From: an uncultured Clostridia bacterium
GTDB lineage: Bacteria > Bacillota > Clostridia > Christensenellales > Borkfalkiaceae
Direction: 5' to 3'
NCBI GenBank assembly: GCA_934271275.1
Contig: CAKQRD010000002.1
Span: 1 to 64,000, forward strand
DNA length: 64,000 nt
Position numbers and translations under genes: made by a program. Shown one piece after another: positions 14,895-22,144 of this stretch. Every line of letters begins with the position of its first letter. The first letter of the stretch is position 1. Below the pieces are notes generated by a model. That model did no database searches. It worked only from the letters and a program-made list of their open reading frames with translations, and was not told where the DNA came from.

Positions 14895-16955
14895 TTATTT
14901 ACAAAAAACGGTATCAAGCACGTAGCACGCGACGGACGACCAGCCGTGGCAAAGACTGCCCGCCTCTTCAAAATCAGCCGCGCCCTTCGCCGTTTCCCAA
15001 AACGAGGTCGCACCCGATAAAAGCATCTTTCCGAAAATTTTCATACAGTCTTCAAGCACGAATCGTTTCGCGTTTTTACCGCCGAATTTTAAAAGCCCCT
15101 CGTACTTAACGGTAAGCCCCGCAAGCGTTAGTCCGACTAACCCTTTCGGGTTTTTAAGCGCGGATACAAGCTCGTCTTTTACGCGCCTGTCAAGTTTATC
15201 GCCCGAAGAAAGCAGGACTACGGCTTGAGTATACTCGTGATAGCCGCTTTTTACGCCTTTTTGCAAATAAGAAGCAAAAAGCCCTTTTTCGGAATCGTAA
15301 AAATTCGTTAAACCTGCAAAAAGTCGTTCCGAAAAGCCTTTCAATTTTTTACAAAATTCTGTTTCCCCCGCTTTTTTGCAAACCCACGCCACCTTTTTTG
15401 CCGCAATCAAGGCAAGCGCGGTCAAAATACAATCCGCCGCAGGTTCAATTTCGCCCTCTCTTCTTATCGTGCCGCCGTCAAGCCCCTCGGACCATTCGTG
15501 AAAATTCCAGTATCTTTTGTCGGAAAACGTATACAACGCGCCGTCCTCTTTCTGTGCGTGCATAAACGTTTCGAGAAGGTCTTTTATCTTCGGCAAAACT
15601 TCTTTCACGAACTCGTCGTTAAAATCGCGTTCGGCGTTTTCCGCAAAGGCTATCGCATAGTAAAGAGAGAACGAAGATATGGTTATATCGTTTCGAGAAG
15701 GCGGACAAAGCGACAACAGCCCGTCTTCTTCTATACACTTTGCCATAAGCGAAAGCGCGGCTCTCGGATAATCGTATTCGTTGAACGCCCCGTACCCGAA
15801 AAGCATCTGATTTCTCGAATCCATTCCGTATAGCCCTTGCTCGCGCCAGGGGCAATCCTCGTAATGCTCGTGCGCGCAAAGTTCGAGAGTACGCCTGCCC
15901 GTTTCGTAAACCGCGTTGTACAGTTTGTCTCCGAAATCTTTTACGGGTTTATCGAACGGATAAACTTCCTCGCGAATACCTGCGTCGTGCAGCTTAAAGC
16001 TTTTGCCCTCTACCATTATTATATAGTATCTCGCACCTATACGGCGGAGATAATCGGAGAAATCGTTCTTCCCCTTTTTAAGCTCGAATTTAATGCAAAA
16101 GTTCCTTGACCCGACAAACGAACGAGGTCTTAAATCGTCTAAATGTTCGCCGTAACCGAAATACGCAATCGCGTCTTTTTCGGTTTCTATACAGAAATAG
16201 GGATACCCCGCACATTCCGCGCCGAGGTCGAGCGTGACGAAAACGCCGTCGCCCGCCTCGCGAGCCGCTTTAAATTCGAGCGGTTCTTCAAGTTTATCGA
16301 AAAGGCATTTGTCCTTACCCGTCGCTTCGTTGAACGGCAACGGAGAAAGCCATGCAAATTGCGCCAGCTCGCCCGCCGTTTCCCCGCCGTTGAACTTAAA
16401 CTCGCCCTGCGCCGTTATCTTCGCGCGCCTGCCTTTTTTTATCAGCGTATTTCTTATGGGTTTTGCGTATTCCTTAAAATCGGGATCAACGACCGTGGCT
16501 TTTTCCCACGGATTTTCTTTTGCGGTAAAAGAATAGTTATATAAATATCCGTACTGATAGGTACAAAGCTCGCCTTTGCTGTATTCCGAACTTTCCCGCG
16601 CAAAAGTATTTTCGTCCGATTCGCAAAGAATCTTCTCTCCTTCCGTAACCGCAAACGCAACGGAAGCGGTCATAGGGCGACAGACCGAAAACCCCTCGCC
16701 CGAATGATACGCCTTGACAACGAGTTCGTTGTCGCCGCGGCGAATCACCGAGGAAATGTCGTACAAAGAAAAGGTTTTATATTCGGGCAAATCCGCGTAT
16801 TGCCCCGTCGCGGCAAAGTTTCCGTTAATAAACGCCGCGAATTTGTAGTCGGCGGTAATTTTGAGATACGGCGTTCCCTCGCCCGAATAATAAAAATTCG
16901 TCTTAAATTCCGCATAAGTATGCAATTTTTCTTCTTTAACCCAGATGTATTTCAT
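14895..16955 (-). CDS. Alpha-L-rhamnosidase-like glycoside hydrolase (GH78-like)
   Basis: 686 residues. The N-terminal third is beta-rich and resembles the rhamnosidase N-terminal domains (YLKITADYKFAAFINGNFAA, GDNELVVKAY). The middle has the six-hairpin catalytic signature: HEHYEDCPWREQGLYGMDSR, in line with the DxPxRxxxxGW/YxxD motif that carries the acidic residues. W-rich aromatic segments follow (RYWNFHEWSEGLDG). No signal peptide is present, so it acts inside the cell on imported sugars or glycosides. Exact specificity is unknown. It begins ten bases after dtd and is probably co-transcribed with it, an odd pairing that seems to reflect only a shared promoter. Confidence 0.8.
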   Translation of the reverse strand: MKYIWVKEEKLHTYAEFKTNFYYSGEGTPYLKITADYKFAAFINGNFAATGQYADLPEYKTFSLYDISSVIRRGDNELVVKAYHSGEGFSVCRPMTASVAFAVTEGEKILCESDENTFARESSEYSKGELCTYQYGYLYNYSFTAKENPWEKATVVDPDFKEYAKPIRNTLIKKGRRAKITAQGEFKFNGGETAGELAQFAWLSPLPFNEATGKDKCLFDKLEEPLEFKAAREAGDGVFVTLDLGAECAGYPYFCIETEKDAIAYFGYGEHLDDLRPRSFVGSRNFCIKFELKKGKNDFSDYLRRIGARYYIIMVEGKSFKLHDAGIREEVYPFDKPVKDFGDKLYNAVYETGRRTLELCAHEHYEDCPWREQGLYGMDSRNQMLFGYGAFNEYDYPRAALSLMAKCIEEDGLLSLCPPSRNDITISSFSLYYAIAFAENAERDFNDEFVKEVLPKIKDLLETFMHAQKEDGALYTFSDKRYWNFHEWSEGLDGGTIRREGEIEPAADCILTALALIAAKKVAWVCKKAGETEFCKKLKGFSERLFAGLTNFYDSEKGLFASYLQKGVKSGYHEYTQAVVLLSSGDKLDRRVKDELVSALKNPKGLVGLTLAGLTVKYEGLLKFGGKNAKRFVLEDCMKIFGKMLLSGATSFWETAKGAADFEEAGSLCHGWSSVACYVLDTVFCK

Positions 16956-16965
16956 AATTCATTCC

Positions 16966-17403
16966 CTATTTTTCCAAAATCAGAGTAAACGGTCCGTCGT
17001 TTTCCTGCAAAATCTTCATATCCGCGCCGAACACGCCGAGCTTTACCGCAAGTCCCGCCGCCCGTAATCCTTCCGCAACGTATAAATACAGTTCATTCGC
17101 TTTTTCGGGGGCTTCCGCCGCGAGAAAATCCGGACGGTTGCCGTGAGATGCGTTTGCGTATAACGTAAACTGCGATACGAGAAGTATTTCTCCGCCCGTA
17201 TCGGTAATCGACTTGTTTATCTTGCCGTTTTCGTCCTCGAAAACGCGTAACGGAGGTATTTTCTTTATAAAATAGTCGGCTTGCTCTTCAGAGTCGCCCT
17301 TGCCTACGCCGAGAAATATAACGTAGCCTTTCCCGATTTTCGAGATAAGCTCGCCTTCAACTTTAAGTTCCGCGTTCCTTACCCGCTGAATAACCGCTTT
17401 CAT
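16966..17403 (-). CDS. dtd: D-aminoacyl-tRNA deacylase
   Basis: 145 residues from the ATG at 17403. Frees tRNA mischarged with D-amino acids or glycine. Seen: start MKAVIQRVRNAEL, GKGYVIFLGVGKGD, the active-site SQFTLYANASHGNRPDF (SQxT motif) and the second-subunit motif near the C-terminus (NDGPFTLIL, a variant of NxGPVT). The frame opens eight codons earlier at 17427, but GGGAGG seven bases before 17403 and the promoter at 17431-17459 settle the start. First gene of a two-gene unit with the rhamnosidase-like gene. Confidence 0.96.
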   Translation of the reverse strand: MKAVIQRVRNAELKVEGELISKIGKGYVIFLGVGKGDSEEQADYFIKKIPPLRVFEDENGKINKSITDTGGEILLVSQFTLYANASHGNRPDFLAAEAPEKANELYLYVAEGLRAAGLAVKLGVFGADMKILQENDGPFTLILEK

Positions 17404-17430
17404 TCTTGCGCCTCCCGTTTGCCGCAATCA

Positions 17431-17459
17431 AGTTTACCACATTTTTTTTGCGTTTGCAA
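17431..17459 (-). promoter_or_regulatory. Promoter of dtd
   Basis: Minus strand TTGCAA (17454-17459), 17 bases, TAAACT (17431-17436); transcription from about 17424, 21 bases before the ATG. Its -35 lies only ten bases from the -35 of the divergent cation-efflux promoter, so the two may compete. Confidence 0.78.
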
Positions 17460-17469
17460 GTAAAAAAGG

Positions 17470-17498
17470 TTGACAACTTTCACGCACGATATTATAAT
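17470..17498 (+). promoter_or_regulatory. Promoter of the cation-efflux gene
   Basis: TTGACA (17470-17475), 17 bases, TATAAT (17493-17498): perfect consensus. The -10 is also the left arm of an interrupted inverted repeat, TATAAT...ATTATA (17493-17515), which could bind a metal-responsive repressor; the arms are only six bases, so this is weak. Confidence 0.88.
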
Positions 17499-17562
17499 GT
17501 TAATATTTTATTATAGGGAGAAAAGAGAGAAAACGAATTTACTCTTTTAACGGTAAATTTTT

Positions 17563-18516
17563 ATGAAAAAAAACAATTTGTCGGACGTAAATAAAAAAAT
17601 CGCGTTCAAAGTTTCTATCGTGACTATTGCGGTAAATCTTATTCTTGCCGTGTTCAAACTCGTCGCAGGTATCGTGGGTAATTCTTCCGCGATGATTTCG
17701 GACAGCGTTCATTCCGCTTCGGATATTTTCAGCACGATCGTGGTTATAATAGGCGTTGCCATTGCCGCGCGCCCCACCGACCGCAGTCACCCGTACGGTC
17801 ACGAGCGCATTGAATGCGTATGTTCTGCCATTCTTGCGGTTCTCTTGTTTGAAACGGGTATTTTTATCGGGTATAAAGGCGTAAATTCGCTCGTTACGGG
17901 CGATTATAAAACCACTACTCCTCCGGAACTTATCGCGCTTATTGCCGCAATCGCTTCTATCGTCGTTAAAGAAGGTATGTACTGGTACACCATCATCAAC
18001 GCGAAAAAAATCAATTCGGTATCGCTTAAAGCAGACGCTTGGCATCACCGTTCGGACGCGCTTTCTTCCGTCGGTTCGCTTATAGGTATCGGCGGCGCGA
18101 TGCTGTTTAATCTGCCTATTTTAGACGTTATCGCTTCGCTCGTTATATGCCTGCTTATATTCAAAGTCGCGCTCGATATTTTTATGGAAGCAATGAATAA
18201 AATGGTCGATAAATCCTGTCCGCAGGAATTTGTGGAAATGCTTAAAGAAACGTTGCTTTCGATAGACGGCGTGCTTTCCGTAGACGATATAAAAACGCGT
18301 ACTTTCGGTGACCGGTTTTACGTCGACGTAGAAATCGGCGCGGACGAAAATCTGCCGCTTAAAGAGGCACACGGAATTGCGGAAGCCGCGCACAACGCTA
18401 TAGAAAATTCCGACCGAAGAATTAAGCATTGTATGGTTCACGTCAACCCGCTTCCCTCCGACTATTCTTCGGAAGCCGCCGCTCTCCGCCACGAAAACGA
18501 AGAGGATAAAATTTAA
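17563..18516 (+). CDS. Cation diffusion facilitator family transporter
   Basis: 317 residues, an inner-membrane metal(II)/proton antiporter (Zn, Fe, Mn or Cd type). Six hydrophobic segments lie in the first ~210 residues. Metal-site motifs: SDSVHSASD in helix 2 and ADAWHHRSDALSS in helix 5; both carry the acidic/His pairs of the transport site. HPYGHERIE follows helix 2. The cytoplasmic C-terminal domain (about 215-310) ends with HCMVHVNP, typical of the dimerising metal-binding domain. Metal choice cannot be read safely. It has its own consensus promoter and a terminator behind it. The leader lacks a strong ribosome site (GGTAA only). Confidence 0.93.
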   Translation: MKKNNLSDVNKKIAFKVSIVTIAVNLILAVFKLVAGIVGNSSAMISDSVHSASDIFSTIVVIIGVAIAARPTDRSHPYGHERIECVCSAILAVLLFETGIFIGYKGVNSLVTGDYKTTTPPELIALIAAIASIVVKEGMYWYTIINAKKINSVSLKADAWHHRSDALSSVGSLIGIGGAMLFNLPILDVIASLVICLLIFKVALDIFMEAMNKMVDKSCPQEFVEMLKETLLSIDGVLSVDDIKTRTFGDRFYVDVEIGADENLPLKEAHGIAEAAHNAIENSDRRIKHCMVHVNPLPSDYSSEAAALRHENEEDKI

Positions 18517-18534
18517 AGGTTTTTAAGCTTCATC

Positions 18535-18576
18535 AAAAAACACGGAACAACCGCTTGCTGTTGTTCCGTGTTTTTT
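18535..18576. terminator. Bidirectional terminator
   Basis: Eleven-base perfect stem CACGGAACAAC/GTTGTTCCGTG (18541-18551 with 18560-18570) with A6 on the left and T6 on the right. It serves the cation-efflux gene on the plus strand and the small membrane protein gene on the minus strand. Confidence 0.92.
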
Positions 18577-18585
18577 GTCTTATAA

Positions 18586-18873
18586 TTATTGCTTGTCAGC
18601 TTTTTCTTTTTCAATTTCTACCTTGACGCTTTCCTTTGAAGAAATATTTTGTAGAGTGTCGATTATAGCACTCAGCCCGCAGCAAGTGCCTCCCGGCAAA
18701 AAAGTATAAAACCCAAGCACCAAACATTTTTCGATAAAGTCGCCTATTTTAATGTTTCCTTTTTCAAAGGCGGTTACCGCTATATACAAAATTATACTCC
18801 CGATACCGATAAAAATAATAAATAACCCCAACCCCATTAAAAGCTTTTTTACGCTGTTTTTCAAGTCCTTCAT
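18586..18873 (-). CDS. Small two-helix membrane protein of unknown function
   Basis: 95 residues from the ATG at 18873, chosen because GGAGA lies eight bases upstream; the frame opens at 18906, inside the -10 element, which rules that out. Two hydrophobic helices (about residues 10-34 and 44-68) flank a short polar loop (EKGNIKIGD), and GGTCC with two adjacent cysteines lies in the second. The C-terminus is a charged Glu/Lys helix. I recognise no family. It is transcribed divergently from an XRE regulator, and its promoter spacer is filled by a perfect palindrome, so it is almost surely that regulator's target. Small immunity, toxin or stress membrane proteins are often controlled in this way, but its role is unknown. 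Confidence 0.78.
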   Translation of the reverse strand: MKDLKNSVKKLLMGLGLFIIFIGIGSIILYIAVTAFEKGNIKIGDFIEKCLVLGFYTFLPGGTCCGLSAIIDTLQNISSKESVKVEIEKEKADKQ

Positions 18874-18904
18874 TTTCTTTTCTCCATAATTTTTATATAA
18901 TTTC

Positions 18905-18933
18905 ATTATAATTCCGTATCGGAATTATGTCAA
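18905..18933 (-). promoter_or_regulatory. Promoter with operator O1 for the small membrane protein
   Basis: Minus strand TTGACA (18928-18933), 17 bases, TATAAT (18905-18910): perfect consensus. The spacer is occupied by a perfect palindrome (18908-18928) with nine-base arms ATAATTCCG and CGGAATTAT around TAT, and it also overlaps one base of the -35 and three of the -10. A protein bound there would block RNA polymerase completely. Confidence 0.85.
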
Positions 18934-18947
18934 GCAGATATCAATGT

Positions 18948-18968
18948 ATAATTCCGTAAAAGAATTAT
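18948..18968 (+). promoter_or_regulatory. Operator O2 in front of the XRE regulator gene
   Basis: Second copy of the 21-base element: ATAATTCCG, TAA, AAGAATTAT, symmetric at seven of nine pairs. Its centre is exactly 40 bases from that of O1, close to four DNA turns. It overlaps a plus-strand TATAAT (18947-18952) that could be the regulator's own -10, though its -35 is poor. This suggests autoregulation. Confidence 0.75.
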
Positions 18969-18982
18969 TTTTCGGAGTTATA

Positions 18983-19231
18983 ATGAAAACAAGGGCGAAA
19001 AATTACGGAAACGCAAATTTAATCGGGCGCAACGCCGAAAGATTGCGCAAAGCTGCGGGAATATCTCAAAAAGATTTTATTGCAAGGCTTCAATTAGAAG
19101 GGTTGGACGTTAATCCTACGAGCTATTCCAAACTCGAAGGGCAGGTAAGAATTGCAACGGACAAAGAGGTCTTTTGTATTGCAAAGGTGTTAAACGTAGA
19201 AATTGCAAAACTGTTTGACAGTACCACCTAA
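18983..19231 (+). CDS. XRE-family helix-turn-helix regulator
   Basis: 82 residues from the ATG at 18983, with GGAG five bases upstream; the frame is open from 18944, but that lies in the operator. Single Cro/CI-type domain: RNAERLRKAAGISQKDFIARL forms helices 1-3 with recognition around NPTSYSKLEGQVR, then a fourth helix DKEVFCIAKVLNVEIAKLF. There is no effector domain, so it probably binds DNA as a dimer and senses something through its stability or through the membrane protein. Two operators lie upstream. The next gene on this strand, an NrdG-like radical SAM protein, begins 66 bases later without a clear promoter and may be co-transcribed. Confidence 0.88.
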   Translation: MKTRAKNYGNANLIGRNAERLRKAAGISQKDFIARLQLEGLDVNPTSYSKLEGQVRIATDKEVFCIAKVLNVEIAKLFDSTT

Positions 19232-19297
19232 AAACGATTGCAAACGGCGCGCGTTTGTGTTAAAATATATCGGCAGTAATGCCTTTAAGGAAATTTT

Positions 19298-19996
19298 ATG
19301 CAACTTTTCGGAATGGAAAAACTTTCGCTCGTCGATTACGACGGCTTTGTGGCGGCTACCGTGTTTACCGGCGGCTGCAATTTTCGTTGCGGGTTTTGCC
19401 ATAACGCCGCACTCGTTTTGGATTCCGAAAATTTAGACGTACTTCCCGAAAGCGAAGTGCTTTCTTACCTCGAAAAAAGGAAAGGCATTTTAGAGGGCGT
19501 TTGCGTTACCGGCGGAGAGCCTACCATGCATAAAGATTTGCCCGCGTTTTGCGAAAAACTTAAAAATCTCGGTTACTCGGTTAAAATCGACACTAACGGA
19601 ACTAACCCCGATATGGTTAAAAGCCTTGCCGAAAACGGACTTGCAGATTATTTCGCGATGGATATAAAAAACGACCGCGAAAATTACGCGAAAATTATAG
19701 GCTTCGACAAATACGACACCTCGAAGGTCGAAAAAACGGTCGATTTCTTCCTTTCGGGCGGCGCAGACTACGAATTTCGCACTACCCTTATTTCCGAATA
19801 CCATCACGCCGAAAATATGGCTAAAATCTCCGAGTGGATAAGAGGCGCGGAGAAGTATTTTTTGCAACGTTTTAAATCCGGCGATTACTGTATGTCCCAA
19901 AACCTTTCCCCCGTAGAAACAGCGGAGGCAAAAAGTTTTGCGGATATAATTAAACCTTTCGTTAAAAGCGTGAAGCTTCGCGGATACGATATTTAG
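19298..19996 (+). CDS. Radical SAM activating enzyme, NrdG-like
   Basis: 232 residues. Holds the radical SAM cluster motif CNFRCGFCHN (CxxxCxxC, near residue 30), the glycine motif VTGGEPTMHKDL, IDTNGTNP and AMDIKND. It matches the branch annotated as anaerobic ribonucleotide reductase activating protein (NrdG2 type), which makes a glycyl radical on NrdD using S-adenosylmethionine and a [4Fe-4S] cluster. No nrdD lies in the window, so the partner is not shown. A different glycyl-radical or peptide substrate cannot be excluded. The gene ends inside a short terminator stem. Confidence 0.85.
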   Translation: MQLFGMEKLSLVDYDGFVAATVFTGGCNFRCGFCHNAALVLDSENLDVLPESEVLSYLEKRKGILEGVCVTGGEPTMHKDLPAFCEKLKNLGYSVKIDTNGTNPDMVKSLAENGLADYFAMDIKNDRENYAKIIGFDKYDTSKVEKTVDFFLSGGADYEFRTTLISEYHHAENMAKISEWIRGAEKYFLQRFKSGDYCMSQNLSPVETAEAKSFADIIKPFVKSVKLRGYDI

Positions 19997-20009
19997 TCGT
20001 ATCGTTTTT
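19983..20009 (+). terminator. Terminator overlapping the stop of the NrdG-like gene
   Basis: Seven-base stem GATACGA/TCGTATC (19983-19989 with 19997-20003), the stop codon TAG lying in the loop, followed by GTTTTT. Short but well placed. Confidence 0.65.
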
Positions 20010-20069
20010 ACCGTTACAGCTTCGCGTTTTTTATTTTTTAAAATTTTTTTACACAAAGGAGAAGAGCAG

Positions 20070-21089
20070 ATGACAGCGTTTATTTTCGCCCTCATAGCCC
20101 TTTTATGCTGGAGCGGTTCCGACCTTTTTTCAAAGCTCGGAACGGCGCAACAAGACAAAAACAGCCATTGGCGCGTTATGTTTTTCGTAGGCGTCGTTAT
20201 GGGTATTCACGCGGTGATTACCATTATCGCAAGCATTTGGATTCCCCCGCTTGCGGAGGACGCAACCCCCGAATGGTGGAGAAATATTATTTACACCGAC
20301 TTTAAGCCGATAGACTTTTTGCACTACGCGCCCGTCGCTGCGATATACCTTCTCGCCATGCTTATCGGGTATATCGGCTTGCGGTATATAGAACTTTCGG
20401 TGTCTTCTCCCATATGCAATTCTTCGGGTTCGCTCGCGCTCGTCATTTGCCTTATTTTAGGCTGGGCGACTATCGACGGAATTTCAATCGCGGCGGTCGT
20501 TCTTATAACGATAGGAATTATAGGACTCGGCGTGGTTGAATACCGCGAAAACGAAGAGGTTAAGCTCGCGCGCCAAGACAGCAAGCAATTTAAGTACACG
20601 AAAAGCTTTATAGCGATTCTTATACCTATAATTTATCTTCTTTTAGACGCTTTGGGAACGGTCGGCGACAGCGCGATTGCAGAGCTGGAATTATTTGACG
20701 AGCTTTCCGAATACGCTTCTAACACGTCGTTCGAGTTCACCGCGCTTTTGTTCGCGATTATCTCGTTCATCGTCGTGAGGTTCGTTAAAAAAGAGAAATT
20801 CTTTTCTCCTTACGGGAAAGAAATTTCGGAAGCAGGCGGCAAGCTTACTTTGAGAAAGTCGCTCATAATCGGCGCGGCTTGCGAAACGGTCGGACAAATT
20901 TTCTATATGGCGGTTATATTTTCCGATTTTAAGGCGGGTATACCGATGATTTCATCATACTGCGTATTGTCCGTCGTTTGGAGCAGAATTTTCCTCAAAG
21001 AAAAGCTTTCGTGGAAACATTATCTGGCGATTGCCTTAACTTTAGTCGGCATAACTCTTCTCGGCGTTTCGGAAATGCTCACAGCATAA
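20070..21089 (+). CDS. EamA/DMT-family membrane transporter
   Basis: 339 residues with about ten hydrophobic helices in two repeats of five, the layout of drug/metabolite exporters. The N-terminus FIFALIALLCWSGSDLFSKLG and the last helices (SYCVLSVVWSRIFLKEKLSW, then LVGITLLGVSE) fit EamA domains, the motif ahead of KEKL being typical. A long acidic loop (ELELFDELSEYASNTS) near the middle is unusual. AAAGGAG eight bases before ATG fixes the start. Substrate unknown; amino acids, nucleotides or metabolites are all possible. Ends at a strong terminator. Confidence 0.85.
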   Translation: MTAFIFALIALLCWSGSDLFSKLGTAQQDKNSHWRVMFFVGVVMGIHAVITIIASIWIPPLAEDATPEWWRNIIYTDFKPIDFLHYAPVAAIYLLAMLIGYIGLRYIELSVSSPICNSSGSLALVICLILGWATIDGISIAAVVLITIGIIGLGVVEYRENEEVKLARQDSKQFKYTKSFIAILIPIIYLLLDALGTVGDSAIAELELFDELSEYASNTSFEFTALLFAIISFIVVRFVKKEKFFSPYGKEISEAGGKLTLRKSLIIGAACETVGQIFYMAVIFSDFKAGIPMISSYCVLSVVWSRIFLKEKLSWKHYLAIALTLVGITLLGVSEMLTA

Positions 21090-21110
21090 ACGCGATATTT
21101 TTTAAAATTA

Positions 21111-21148
21111 CGCGCCCCGCTTTTATTCCGAAAGCGGGGCGCGTTTTT
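21111..21148 (+). terminator. Terminator of the EamA-type gene
   Basis: Thirteen-base GC-rich stem (21111-21123 with 21131-21143) followed by T5. It also sits downstream of the convergent cwlD gene. Confidence 0.9.
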
Positions 21149-21179
21149 CGTACTTTTTTTACTTTTCTAAATACCGTTT

Positions 21180-21899
21180 TTAACCTTTTATCTGCGGATT
21201 ATAAGAGGCTTCCGCAAGATATTTTACGATACCCTTAAACAGCGAATAGGCTATTTTATCCTGATATTCCTCGGTGACGAGCAGGGCTTCTTCTTCCGGA
21301 TTAGACAAAAAGCCGCACTCTGCTATGACCGAAGGATATTCGGAACAGTTAAGAAGGTAATAATCGCCCGCGAGCGGAGAAAAGCTCCTTATGCTTTCTT
21401 CCATCTGATTGAAAACCGACTGAATGCTTTCGGCAAGCAGGTGCGAGTTTTCGTCCCCCGCTTTATAAAAAACCTGCGCGCCCCGACGAGAAGAAACGGA
21501 AAATTTATTGAGATGCACGCTGACGACGAGCGCGGGTCGAGCTTTCAGGATAATTTCCTTGCGCTTTTCCATATCCCGTCGTTTTAAGTTTTTTACAGCG
21601 ACTCCGTATAGCCCCGCTTCGGTTTTTCGCGTTAAAACGGAATTTATGCCGCCTTCGCGGAGATAGTTTTCGAGTTTTTTTACGATTTTTAGGTTAAGCT
21701 CGCTTTCTTTTACCCCCGTTTTTACGCCGACGACTCCCCCGTCTATTCCGCCGTGTCCTGCGTCCAGCACTACGGTTATGCCCGTGGCGTCCGCGCCCGC
21801 GCTCGTTTTCGTCAACGCCGAAAGACATATAACGAACGTTACCGCCGTAACGAGCAAGACGGATATTATTAAAATATTCCTTCTTTTAAGAACTACCAT
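21180..21899 (-). CDS. cwlD: N-acetylmuramoyl-L-alanine amidase, CwlD-like
   Basis: 239 residues: a signal-anchor helix (about 9-28) and one Amidase_3 domain. Zinc ligands are visible as His in VVLDAGHGGIDGG, Glu in KESELNLKIV and His in VVSVHLNKFS; the catalytic Glu is in SVIAECGFLSNPEEE. Length and layout match CwlD, which in endospore formers cuts stem peptides so that muramic-delta-lactam can be made in the spore cortex. In this organism it implies present or past sporulation. GGGGGA lies very close to the ATG. Upstream is a cluster of four DnaA-box-like sites. A general cell-wall amidase is the alternative. Confidence 0.88.
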   Translation of the reverse strand: MVVLKRRNILIISVLLVTAVTFVICLSALTKTSAGADATGITVVLDAGHGGIDGGVVGVKTGVKESELNLKIVKKLENYLREGGINSVLTRKTEAGLYGVAVKNLKRRDMEKRKEIILKARPALVVSVHLNKFSVSSRRGAQVFYKAGDENSHLLAESIQSVFNQMEESIRSFSPLAGDYYLLNCSEYPSVIAECGFLSNPEEEALLVTEEYQDKIAYSLFKGIVKYLAEASYNPQIKG

Positions 21900-21921
21900 A
21901 TTCCCCCGAATTCACAAAAAA

Positions 21922-22009
21922 TGTTGATAACTCTTTAAAATCACCGCACTTATCCACTTTTTGACGGATTTTATGCGCGTAAATGTTGATAACCCGCAAG
22001 TTATCCACG
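21922..22009. promoter_or_regulatory. Cluster of four DnaA-box-like sites
   Basis: Four nonamers, each matching TTATCCACA at eight of nine bases: TTATCAACA on the minus strand at 21922-21930 and 21984-21992, TTATCCACT at 21950-21958 and TTATCCACG at 22001-22009 on the plus strand. They form two inward-facing pairs in the 150-base gap between the pfp terminator and cwlD. They could be a DnaA-controlled promoter region for cwlD, a DnaA-titrating site, or part of a replication origin. Confidence 0.6.
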
Positions 22010-22052
22010 ATACAGTGTATTAGTTTTTTCGGTCAAATATGATACTTTAAGT

Positions 22053-22090
22053 AAAAGCGAGGGGCTTGAAATTTCAAGCCCCTCGCTTTT
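22053..22090. terminator. Bidirectional terminator after pfp
   Basis: Perfect 18-base inverted repeat (22053-22070 with 22073-22090), ending in TTTT on both strands. It lies past the pfp stop at 22145 and separates it from cwlD. Confidence 0.9.
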
Positions 22091-22144
22091 CTTCGCTATA
22101 TCGTTATTTTTTTTAATTTAACAAATTTGCGAATTTATAAAAGC

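Noticed and set aside
21922..22009. Calling the DnaA-box cluster the chromosomal origin
   Set aside because: No dnaA, dnaN, recF or gyr genes nearby and no clear AT-rich unwinding element was identified, so only a cluster of sites is reported.
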